DNA of 64,000 bases from the NCBI GenBank assembly GCA_013398055.1, contig VZRS01008257.1, forward strand, positions 490,470-554,469, read 5' to 3'. The position numbers and the translations under genes are program-made. Source of the DNA: Ifrita kowaldi (Eukaryota; Chordata; Aves; Passeriformes; Cinclosomatidae). Shown piece after piece: positions 45,320 to 55,999 of this stretch. The notes under the pieces are model-generated. The model worked only from the letters and a program-made list of their open reading frames with translations, was not told where the DNA came from and did no database searches. Position 1 is the first letter of the stretch. The number at the start of each line of letters is the position of its first letter.

Positions 45320-45366
45320 TTTTACAATACTTTGGAAAATTTGCCTTCACCTTTTGCTTTGTTACC

Positions 45367-45410
45367 CAAAAAAAACAAACAAAAAAACCAAAAAAACAAA
45401 CAAAAAAACC
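45367..45410. repeat. A-rich simple repeat (AAAC)n-like
   Basis: A runs separated by C, just past the inferred cleavage site. Confidence 0.85.
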
Positions 45411-45419
45411 CCCCAAAAA

Positions 45420-48400
45420 TCAGGGTTTGTCAACACAATGTAATTTCAGTTTTCCTATTTTCTTCTCGAATGTTGGAAAATGAATCTGCTCGGTTTTGGA
45501 TATTTGTGTGGGTTTCCCCCTTCCTTGTTCTGAACCACGGCCCCACCTCTGTACTGCCACCCGTGTGCTCCCCGGGGAGCTGTAGCTGGTTCCTGGTGGA
45601 TTTGCATGCTCCGTGTGTGTGTGTGCGTGTACAGCTGTTTCCTTTCGAGTAGATCAGGTGGCACAGCTCTAACCCCAGAAGAAGCATCCCTGGTTTGCAC
45701 CAGTGTGTCCAACACTCGCCTTTCAGCTGAGAACGTCACTGATGGTCAGAAGGTCGTAACTTGAATAACGTCAATCAACAAGAACTGCGTAGATTGACTC
45801 AAATCCTAAGCACAGAGAATTTGTGTGACTTTTTTTCCTTTCTGAGACTGTGGTCAAATTGCAGTGATCACATTAAAGTGATTGAAAACTTGACTGTTTG
45901 CAGGGGGTTTTCTTTTGTGTGTCTGAAGGATGGATGTCCTGTAGATTCACCCAGATCCTGGGTTCCCTCTTGGGGCTAAGGGATGTGTAGTCATTAATCC
46001 CTGGGTTTTGCTGCCAGCTCTGCCCCAGCCCTTGCTCTCCCAGCCCTTCTCTCTGGCTGGTCACAAACCTTTGTTTCAGGTGGCAGCACTGTTGAAAGCA
46101 GCCCCTGGCTCTGAGAAGCAGCTCCTCCAGCTGCTTTGGGTGGGCAAGTGGCGGACACTTGGCTTTGATTTGGGCACGAGGAGCTCCTGTGAGCTTCAGC
46201 TGGATGCTGGGATGTTCTGCCTGGCCAGTTATTTGCAACACAGCCCCAGGCTGATGGTCACTTGGGAGAATATCTCTGGTAAGGAATGAAAGCAGCTTAA
46301 TTGCAGCCCAGGGAGGAGAACCCCAAACCCACCCCTCCGGCGTCGATTCTGGAACTGTGCCGCTCTCCTCCTGGTTGTGGTTTGTTTTGTGGGACTCCTG
46401 GGGTCCTCTGTGCATTGCTGCTGGACAGACAACCCGGTGTGATACCGTGCTGGGAAGAGCTGGCCTTGGCTGGAACACTTCTCCCTGTGGTAGGAAGCCA
46501 GATGCTTTTAAGGCTGTGCCAATGCTGTGACCCCAGCGTTGGCTCGAGCAGCTCCAAACCCCCTTTCCCATCTCATGCCCAAAGAAACGCCAAAACACAA
46601 AATTTCTGAGAGCAGGCAGTGCCCCTGCCCCAACCTCAGGATCACAAATATCCAAGTGGAATACATCCACCTTGCCCTAGGCATGGCGAGACAGGGAAAG
46701 GGCCGGGTTTGGTTTGAATTGCTGTTTCGAAATTACATTTTTGGAATCACAGCTGAAACCAGCATCTTCCCACAGAAAAAGAGAACTCAGCTGAAACCAC
46801 ATTTTCCAAAAGGGAATTTTTTTAAATGACAAAAAAAAGAAATCAAGTTCAACCAGTGCAGTGCGTGGGAATGGGCAGAGGTAGCTGTTACTAAGCTACC
46901 TTTCCATGTCTGTTGAGGAGATCTGGGGACACCGCAGCACCACTGACTGGCAAAAGATTATTTTTAAATTTCTGGCTTTTGGGGGGATTCTTTTTTTTTT
47001 CACCTCAATGAAAGAAACAATTTTATGACTTTTGGAAACCACAGGTGGCAAAACCTTTGTTTTTAAACAGATTTCTGTGCTGCAAATGGAATGGGAGTTA
47101 AGAAATCAGGTTCAGATTTTCCCTGTACTTCCAGCACCAAAGCCCCTTTTGCAGCTCTTGTGGGCCTCCATGGTGCACTTGCTGGAAGGTGCAAATTCCA
47201 ACTGCAGAGAATTTAAACTTCATAGAAGCACTTTTTGTTTGTTTTTTTTTTGCTTTTTGTCTCCATATTTTATCTGCTTGTCCTGATCCAGCTGTTCCCC
47301 TCTGCTGCTGCCTCTCTGCCGCCCTCAGGAGTCCCGTCCGTCCTGCTCCTGCTCTCCTGGCAGATGATTCATTCCTCACAATCATGCCTGTGTTTAATCT
47401 GGTTTGTGCCTGGAGGGCACGAAGCAAAACCCCTCTGGGGCTTGTTCAGCTCCAGTCCTGGTGCTCAGGAATGGTCCCACCAGTGATTCCTTCCCAGGAA
47501 AGACAGGCATGGCTTGGGGTGCTTTGTGGTGGGGAAGACGTGGAACCTGGAGTCAGCCTCTTGCTTTTTAATCTGCTCAAGCTGCATTTCCCTCGGGTTG
47601 ATTTATTGGAGGTTTTTTATTTCCATGCTGGGCAGGCAGAGCCCTGTCTCACCACTGAGGGAGGGGAAGCCTTGACCAGGGATAGAAACCCTGAGTAAAG
47701 TGGCTGGAAACAGATTCTCCTTCACGGCGAGAGCCACAGTGATGGGTGTCACTGAGCTTTGCTAAGAAAGCAACGTGCTCTCGCAGGGATCCTGCTGTTG
47801 ACTCTCCCAACTGTAATGGGAATTTACTCCAAACATTTGCTGCTATCCCTTTTTTAAAAAAAAGAAGTGTAGAAATTCCCACTGCTTCGGCATAGAACAG
47901 GACTGTGTAACAGCAGCAAAAGCAAAAGACCAGACAGGAGAGAAGAGGAAATGATTCCTGCCTTGGGCTTCTAGACATGCTCAGGCTGGAAAAGTACTGC
48001 CCGAGGTTCCCTTCTTTAAGGTCTGACGGGGTCAAAACTGATTCCCCCTCCCTCTTTTCCCTGCTCAGGAGCCCTGCAGACAGCTCTTCCCTCTCCCTGG
48101 AACGCTGTGCAGGAGCACTCAGGGGCTTTGCTCAGGGAGCAGGCAGGGACAGGCAGGAATGGGCAGCTGGTCCAGGTGGGGGCTGTGGCCCAGGTGGGCA
48201 CGATCTTGCCATGGCCCAGGAGGCAAATTTAAGCCAGGGAAGGTGGGGTTTGTTCTGGGGGTTTCTCTGCTCTTCTGCTGAGTTGGAGCTATAGGAGGTT
48301 TTGCACAGATTCTTTCCTGACTGAGTTTCTGGAGATGCCTGGATGATTTGAAGAAAAGACAAACCCTCTGAAACAGCAGTGACCTGTTTTTGAGATGAGA

Positions 48401-50170
48401 TTGGGATTTATGGCATTTTTAAGGGTGTCCAAAAGGCTGTCCTGGAGCTGCACTCTGCAGGAGCTGTAGGTGTACTTTTTCTTCCTCTGTGGCTGAAAGC
48501 ACATGGATCACGGCAGCTCCAGGGCCTCCCTCCTGTCTGCCTTCTGTCCTGGGGAACTCGTCCAGCTCCCTGAGTGAGCAGGGCTTGCTGCCTGCTGGGG
48601 ATTATCCCCGTGTGCTGCACAGCCAGTCAGGCTGGTGGCTGCACCACTTCTGAGCTTCCTGCCCATCTCTGCCCACGGAGAGCCTGTTGTCAGGTAAGAT
48701 TGAAAGGTGCATAAATGAAATTTAGAGCTCTGGCTGGCCAGACTGATGGCTCTGCACTGGGCAGAGGAGAGGTGACGTGAAGCCCTCCATGCAGTGAGCT
48801 TGGAGTGGGGTTTGCACAGTGGAACTGGGGGAGAGCACTGACTGCAGGATTCATCAGCTGTGAGCTCCTGGGGGGTGTTCATTCCCCCCTTGCTCAGTCC
48901 TGACTCAGTTCAAATGCACACGGTTGCCTTGGGATTGATTGTTATCAGCAGCAATAAATCACAATCACAGCAGTCAGGGGTGAGTTTTGGATGCCAGTCA
49001 AAATGCAGCTCCTCGGAGTATTTATCTCTGCGGAGGCAGGGAACCTGGACGTTGAACAATTAGATCAGCGTGGCTCTGTGAAGCTGCATTTGATTAAGAG
49101 AGTAACTGCAGTACAAAGTTATTGCTGGGTGTTGCTGTGCATTGCTGAAAAGCAGCCTGGCTGTAAAAACAGAGACTGGGGATGGGAGTACAAAACACCT
49201 CTGTGCATCGCTCTCCAAGCAGCACCTGCACCAGGCTCCCACCTTGGCCTTCCTGCTGTGGCCTCGCTGCTCTCAAGGCATGAAAGGAGAGAAGAGGTGG
49301 CTTTTGCTGCAGTGGAAGCGTGGCACAGATGTCCTGTCCTGTTTCCTCATACCACAGAAGCTACTGGGTGACTTCAAAGACCTTCAGATGGGTACACCTG
49401 ACCCTGGGTCTCTGGGCAGGGATGGGGCAGTGCCTGCATGTCCCAGACAGCCCCTGCAGTGTCACAGGTGGGAATTCCCAGTTCTCTCGGTGTCCCCTTT
49501 GTGTTCTCAGCAAGGGATGGGCTTGGCCACAGCTCCTGCTCCAAGACAGCACCACTGAATCCACATCTCCAGCACCAGGAGCAGCCAGCTGCCTTTCTGC
49601 AAGTGGTCTTTACGGATTTCTAGTACTTGGGCCCATTGAGAAAGGTGGGAATTAGGCATCCAAAACACTCCAGCTCTAAAACAGACATGCAGGCACTCAG
49701 TCCTGCAAGACCAACCCCTTCTGGGTGCTTTGTGGTGTTTCAAGAAGTGTCTCTGCAGGTCTGGGGTGATCAGCAGAGCTGTGTGAGTGTGAGGAGGGAG
49801 CTGGGCTAGGTTTTAACTTGAGGTCAGTGCACACCAAGGGCTTTCCCAGGGAAGATGATGGGCTCCAAGCACGTGTTCACTCCAGACAATTTATTAATGT
49901 GCACACACAGATTTTTTTCCTTGAATCCCAAACCTAGGCTCTGCAAGGTTCAGATGAGCAGAACCAGGTTAACAAACAAATGTTGAATGACCCTGATGGG
50001 CCCCACTGCCTATCTCATCTCTATTTTTCTCTGGAGAGCCGCTGTTTCTCTCTGCTCTACTGAGCAGGTCTGTTGATTTTCTGTTCTGAGGAGGAAAGCC
50101 TGAGGTTCTCCAAGAGCCTGGCCCTGGTCCTCTGCCTCCCTGCTCCCAGGGCAGCCCTTTCGTGGGCATG
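45420..50170. other. Downstream flank, no gene seen
   Basis: Mixed-composition sequence. A minus-strand open frame at 45873-46670 (265 codons) has no recognisable domain or splice context. No interspersed repeat or RNA gene was recognised. Confidence 0.45.
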
Positions 50171-50179
50171 GAGGAGCCT

Positions 50180-50530
50180 GAGCTAAATATAAGCTGTGGA
50201 GGGGAAAATAGGGGGAGTTGGAGGAGGTTGAGCGAGAGGATCTGTTTATTTTCCCTCTGATCTCTGAGCCCTGTTATGTTTTATTGCTTTACAAACAGGA
50301 GGTCTGGAATGCTTCCTTCCCTCCTGTGCCAGAGCAAGGTCAGCTGGGTGCATAATTCCTGCACTTGAAGGAAAAAATACCAACTATTTACAGTAATGTA
50401 GTAAGAGTGGCATGGAACTGGAATTCTACTTACTTTCTGCAGGCCAGGTTTTACTGTAAATGCCCAAATAAGCTATTTATATAAACAATTTCTGTGTATT
50501 TGCTCAGCGCCTGGATGCACTTCCACCCTG
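50180..50530. promoter_or_regulatory. AT-rich, possibly conserved non-coding block
   Basis: Repeat-free stretch with alternating AT-rich cores (CTATTTA, TTTATATAAA) and purine-rich segments. It resembles an enhancer in texture only. Confidence 0.25.
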
Positions 50531-51589
50531 CTGCTGAGAATTCAGATGTGATGAGCAACCTGTGGCGGAAGAGCAACTTTGATTGCAGAAAAGGTGAAGC
50601 AGGCAGGTGCTTTACGTGCAGTGGATCTCAAGGAAGGTGAGGCACCTCCAGCACTCTTGCTCCTTACATCTGCAGAAGGATGTGGTCACCTATAGCCTGG
50701 CAATGCTTCAGAAGAAACCCATTTTGGGGTGCGTGGTGTTTGAGCAGCTGTGACAGAGAACAAAGGGGCAGTACCAGGGAATGTAACTGAGATTCCTCAT
50801 GGTGTAGAAAAGCCTGGTATGAGGTAAGGCTTTAAGGAAGCAGACTAACTCAAAAAAATGTGTTCAGGTTTACTCAGCTCTTCCCATTCGTCAGAACATG
50901 CCCGAGTCCTCTGTGAGGTTTCAGCTCAGAACCGAGATCTCGGACTGAGTCATGAGCAAATGTAACTGCTTGTGAGTAATTGCTGGAACCAAATGTGAGC
51001 TTGGAAAACGGGCTTTGTCTCTTCTCTAAAAGCTCTGGTTTATGGGAAAAGGCAGTGGTTTTCCTTTCATGCTCTGGCTTTCGGTTCCCTGTGTGGGTAA
51101 AAGCACAGCTACGAGTCGCTGCTTCTGCCAGTGCGTGGGAGTTTGGCACCCCAGGACACTGCTCATTGCTGCTTTCTGTCTTGGTCCTCAGCTTCTGGAC
51201 TGGCTTTAGGCCTTGGGCAAATGAGACAAATTTCATCCAGCACAGGTACATGTCGCTTTTACAGAAATGCTGCATTATCAGCCCTACACAGAAAAACCCC
51301 TGAATGCTGAGGCACTGCATCCTGCTGTTCTCCATCCCCTCATGCTCCCTCTGTGCTGTCTCTCTGCTCCTGGGTCCCTGTTAGCCCAGGACTTGGCTGT
51401 GGCTTGAGGGCCAAGGTTGAGCTGCACAAAGAGCCCAGCGCCCCAGCCCTGTCCCCCAGTGCATCCCGATGTCCTCATGGCAAACCCAGGGGTGGCACTT
51501 CCCACCACCGTGATCCCCCCCCGCCTTTCCTGGATATCGTCACTTCTTCTCCAGATCTGGCTGAGGTACAGGGTGACAGGCTAAAACTC

Positions 51590-52010
51590 GAGTGGAATCA
51601 AAATTGCATTTTAATTGTAAACATTTGTCCAGAAATTAATGTTTCTGAACTAATGTTTCTCTCTGACCAATGTGTTCAGAAACAAATGACTCTCACTAAT
51701 TGATTTTCCCTAGCATAACGGGAATTGTACACGTAGAAAATCAACCATGCATAATTGAAAATCCCCCTCTTTCAGCAGGTATCCACATAATCACTCAACT
51801 GATGTGTCTGCCTGTCCTCTGGCAGATATCATCTAGGAGTCACGTGGCTGGCTAGAGGGGGCTAATTTCTCCAATTTTTGTTCTTTGTGCTGGCTTAAAC
51901 ATTGAAAATCACTATAAACAAGCTTCCATGTCTAATAAATTTGCTTACAGTTCCAAACAGGTACCCATGAGGGAATGTTATTGACGGCTTCCTCCATTGG
52001 AAAGGTGTCT
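51590..52010. promoter_or_regulatory. AT-rich, possibly conserved non-coding block
   Basis: Repeat-free, AT-rich sequence with many homeodomain-type cores (AATTAAT, TAATTG) and the near-repeat AATTAATGTTTCTGAA / ACTAATGTTTCTCTCT at about 51633-51668. Conservation is not testable here. Confidence 0.35.
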
Positions 52011-52589
52011 TTGATACCTTTACACCTCTGAGATCAGTAATCCCAATACACAAAACAGTTTTGAGGAGCTTCCAGGAGGCTTTTAGCAGCTGATCGATGG
52101 CTCCTCTGCAGTGAAGGCAGAAGGGACTTGGCTCCGAAGCCCTTGGCTCTGCTGTGCCAAACCAACTGCCTCAAACCCCCAGGACCCTCCCAGAGAACTG
52201 ACAGCCCGAGGGAGTGGGAGCAGAGGAGAGAAGAAAGTGTAAAATCAGTTGTAAAACTGAAAGGCTGTGATTCACTGCTTCTTGTAAAAGGCAGGTGAGA
52301 GCTTCCCCTGCTGCAAACCAGGTCTTGGGGGTGACAACAGATTTCAGTCACTCTAGGAGGGTTAGGAGAAAGTTCTGCATGCAGCTGGTGTGTAAATGGG
52401 TGTGTTTTAGGAGAGCTGTGGGGCCAGTGTGATGGTATTAATCAATTTTGGTTCATCCAACTTTCTCACCAAACTCCTCCAGTAACACCCACGGTGGGTC
52501 CCAGCATCGTGCAGTGCTTTACAGGAGTTTCCCTGAGGTGCTTTGACCTCTCTTACCGTCAGCCTGAGCAGGAAAAACTAATCAAGGTT

Positions 52590-52920
52590 TGTTCAAAAGT
52601 AATTCTGCATCGCAGCTTCTGTTGAGGAGCAGATAATCAGGTTTTATTTATTTATTTGTTTGTTAATAAAGCTGTATAACAAAGGATTTCATCATTCCAG
52701 CCATACTGAATGTAATGTGCTTGCAATAATTAATGCCACTGCTAATGGAGGATTGGAATTTTGCCTTAATTATATCATTAAGACACATTTCATGCATTTA
52801 ATTGTTTTTGTAAAATGACAGCCAAGCTCTCCTGCCGCATATTTCCCATTTCCAGATTAAATTACTTCCCATGCAAGGGCAACCTGCTAGTAATGGCCTC
52901 TCACAGTTTTTTGCTTTCCA
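52590..52920. promoter_or_regulatory. AT-rich, possibly conserved non-coding block
   Basis: A (TTTA)n-like run near 52645 is followed by about 270 bp of repeat-free AT-rich sequence with TAATTA-type cores (AATTAATGCC, CTTAATTATATC). The texture is typical of vertebrate developmental enhancers. Confidence 0.35.
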
Positions 52921-54590
52921 GGGGAAATCAAGTGGGTTTTGGTTAGATATGCCAATGCTTTTCAGGTTAGCAAAGCTTTTACGTGTTGTTTGTCAATGTT
53001 GGTGATGAACAGATGCACCGAACTCTCCCTTCCTCCTTGCTGGCCTGGATTTCATGAAAAATAGGGGCGGGGGGAAGGGGAAAGTGTGTCAAGACAGAAC
53101 AGGAAGGTTAAAAATCAATCACAGGCTTTATCACATGCCCTGCTGCACCTGTGGGAGGTTAATTTTGGGTAAAACACGCCATGTCTGATCCAAAGGCAGC
53201 AGTCCTGGAGTCAGGAACTGCAGCCTCAGAGGGGACGATGTTTTGATCTTTCTCATGGGACAGCACCAGCCAGGAGGCTCAGGGCTTCCTGTGCGAAGTT
53301 TCCTGCTTGCTCTTTGGAACTAAGCTTGTGTCTGCAGGGCCAGAATCAGTCACCCACAGCAAGCCCAGGCTCCTGGAGAGGCATCTCGGAGGTGTGTGAA
53401 TCCGTGTGGTCCACTGTGCTCCAAACCAGGACCCAGAGCCCTCGGCAATGGTGACGCACGTGGATTTGTTTGGGATGAGTAAATACAGTTTTCACTGGAC
53501 AGGAATTTATAGTCATGTCTGCAGCTCCCAGCTGCTCAGGGGGATGGGAGTGGTGTGTTCTCCCTAGTTCATGCCTTCTCTGACTGCAGCTCTCTCCCAA
53601 ATCTGTAATCATTGCTGCATAACCACATGAAGGCAAAATCCAGGGTGAGGGTGGTAGGAAATAGGCATCTCTGCTGAAATACAGAAAATATTAAGTTGCC
53701 TTGAGGAGCATCTCTGCTGGATTTTGGACCATCTGAGATAAGCCAAAATCTCCCCAAATGCCATCCAGGTGGCTACTGCTGTTTGCATGGCAAAGCCAGC
53801 AGCCCACAGACAGAATGGAACAAAAAGCAGGTAAAGCAAGTGGAGGAATGCAAGTGGATTGTGCAGACGGCAGAGTGGGAACTCCCATGCCAGACACAGC
53901 AGACACAGCAACTGGTGAATACTTTGAAAACCTTTCCGAGTTGCTCCTGCAGCACTGACTGTGGGAAGCATTTGGGAGCAGGCTTTTGTTCTCAGACCGT
54001 AACCATGCTGCTGAGTTGATGAGTCCTTGACCTCAATTAGTTACGTTCGTTATTTGGAGCCCAGTGGGAATGAACTCAACTCTGTCTTTCCTTCTCTTCT
54101 TTCTCCCCATCCTTTCTTGCTTGGTGTATGAAAGAGCTGAAACTTGGCCAAGGCACAAATCCCATTCAGCCCTTGCTGGGTTTCTCCCTGGAGAGGTGGA
54201 GGAACCCTGTGAGCTCCCAAGACACAGACAACAGAAAGGAATCCACCATGAGAAATGTCCTGCTGGATGTGCTGCACATCTGCTTTGCCACTGGCCTGCT
54301 GGAAACCTCGAGCAGGAAACTTCACGTGTCTCTTTCTCACGTATCTTGAAAGTGATGAGGAACATTCAGGCACCACATCCTGGTTGCATGAAGCCCACTG
54401 GGGAAAATAACTGAGACACCAGAGAAACACCAGGCACAAAAAAACCTAAATAAGAGGCATGAGAAGCCCTGATTCCTGCTGCACAAAGCAGTGCAATACC
54501 ATCTCACATCTTTCTACTAGGAAACTGAATTTCGAGTTCAATTTTGCTTATAGATTCTGTGTCTAGAGTGTTTCACCAATAAATACCTTC
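52921..54590. other. Downstream flank, no gene seen
   Basis: Mixed-composition DNA without recognised genes, repeats or dense motif clusters. Confidence 0.45.
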
Positions 54591-54599
54591 CCCCCCGCC

Positions 54600-55240
54600 C
54601 CCTTCTTGCTGTGATTGTTAGTAACAAATTTATGTTGTGTTTCATTTCAGGTTGTCCAACAAATTTTGGAACAAAACTGAGCACCGTTAATTGTTGTTCT
54701 CGGAATAAACCAACAACAAAATTTATCAGTGTGGCAATAACAGTAACGTTTGTATTTCCCAGTCTTAAAATACTTGAATTGGAGATGACAACATTATAAT
54801 TGAAAATAATGGTAATTATCTGTCTGCAAATATGTTTTGTTTCTACGCTCAATATCTTCTTTGAAACCAGTCATGAGCAGAAGTCACCATAAGCAACAAT
54901 AAACTAAAAATTCATTTTCCTAGAGATCGGTGCGCTGCATCTGTTGTGTGGGAAATAACTCTGATTCTTCTTTTGTTTGGGATTCCAAAATGGTCTGTGG
55001 ATGGAGAATTTCAAATCAATACCATCAGGAAAAATCAACTGCTTCTCTTTAGCTGAATTTGAAATGCTATATGATAATATGAGTGTTTTTAATGTATGGA
55101 TATATATGTATGTACACCTTGAGATCATTAATATGGAAACAAGACACCTGCTGTATCGAGATGGGAAGGAAACATCAACATAATTCTTCATGCTTTCCTA
55201 GTGAAAATTGCCAAATATATGTTGTCAAACTGTGGGCAAC
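54600..55240. promoter_or_regulatory. AT-rich, possibly conserved non-coding block
   Basis: A long repeat-free AT-rich stretch of about 640 bp, the longest of this kind in the flank, with forkhead-like (AATAAACC) and homeodomain-like cores (TTAATTG, TAATTAT). Regulatory function is inferred. Confidence 0.35.
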
Positions 55241-55860
55241 ATATTGAGTTGGCTATGAGCTGAGCACTGCCTGAGCCCAAGGAACAGCATTTCCTCCTGG
55301 GATCAGGGCCCTGAGCACTGCTCCCACCTGCCCTGGGCTCCTGGGCAGGGGCTCAGTGAGGTCTCCCCCAGCCCCAGCAAATTTTGGTCGGATGGTTTTT
55401 CTGTAGCAGGCTTAAACTTGAATACTAAAACACGTTCAGAGTCCTTCCCTGGAAAATAACGTACCACTGCAGGGCAGGGATGCTTCAGATCATGTTTTGT
55501 ACAAATTCCCTTTTTTATTGCTGATTTCAAGTAATACCCCCCCTCTTTGCCACAGGAGAGACACCTACCCCAGCTCCCAGCAGGGACAGGGACCTCCCAG
55601 CTGGACAGGGGAACCACGGAGCAGCATCTCTGGAGAGCATCACCAGTGCAAGCAAGAACCAAATGAGCCTTTTGGACCCTTCCAGCCTGGATTTGGGGCA
55701 GGAGGAGGCAGGGAAGAGCTCTGAAGGTGAGGTGGCACCCCACAGCTGGACTCAGGGAGGTGTCACTTGGTGTCGGGAGGGGTCCAGCACCAGCTCCATG
55801 CAGCCACTTTCTCCTTGGATCCTCCTTTCACTGTAAGCTATTGAAATGATTCCCTTATGA
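55241..55860. other. Downstream flank, no gene seen
   Basis: GC-moderate sequence. Overlapping open frames on both strands at 55300-55740 show no domain. Confidence 0.4.
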
Positions 55861-55877
55861 TCTGGTTTCTGTTGTCC

Positions 55878-55985
55878 TTATTAACCAAGGATTAATTAAT
55901 TATTAATTAAGCAACCCAGGCTACTTATTAATTCAACTTGTTAATTAAGTATAGGATGCTAATGAGGCAGCTTGTTAATTGAGTT
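55878..55985. promoter_or_regulatory. Dense TTAATTA homeodomain-type cluster
   Basis: At least five TTAAT/ATTAA cores occur in about 108 bp, including a repeated CTTGTTAATT at about 55937 and 55971. It could be a homeodomain/HNF1-type element or simply a decayed AATT repeat. The direct repeat and the intervening non-AT sequence favour the first. Confidence 0.35.
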
Positions 55986-55999
55986 GTCAGGGGGAAGTG

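Larger units (their letters stand above)
1..45340 (+). other. PMEPA1: PMEPA1 transcription unit (5' end outside window)
   Basis: Four exons read in one direction and splice with consensus GT-AG sites into a 291-residue PMEPA1/TMEPAI protein, against 287 residues for the human long isoform. Only 10 bases precede the first ATG, so the promoter and most of the 5' UTR are off the left edge. The right end is set by an AATAAA at 45314-45319 and is inferred. Known role: PMEPA1 is induced by TGF-beta and androgen, sits in Golgi, endosomal and lysosomal membranes, binds SMAD2/3 to block their receptor access, and recruits NEDD4-type ligases. The paralogue LDLRAD4 is excluded because exon 1 encodes no LDL-receptor class A domain and instead matches the PMEPA1 N-terminus. 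Confidence 0.95.
39591..45340 (+). other. PMEPA1: PMEPA1 3' UTR (extent inferred)
   Basis: AT-rich sequence follows the stop, with many A and T runs, TATTTAT-type AU-rich patches and several AATAAA signals. The distal end is taken from AATAAA at 45314-45319. About 1 kb of it is duplicated in the assembly (39624-41597). Without the false copy the 3' UTR would be about 4.7 kb, comparable to the multi-kilobase 3' UTR of the human gene. Confidence 0.7.

Noticed and set aside
45873..46670. 265-codon minus-strand open frame after the gene
   Set aside because: No recognisable domain, no exon structure and a low-complexity feel. It cannot be supported as a gene.
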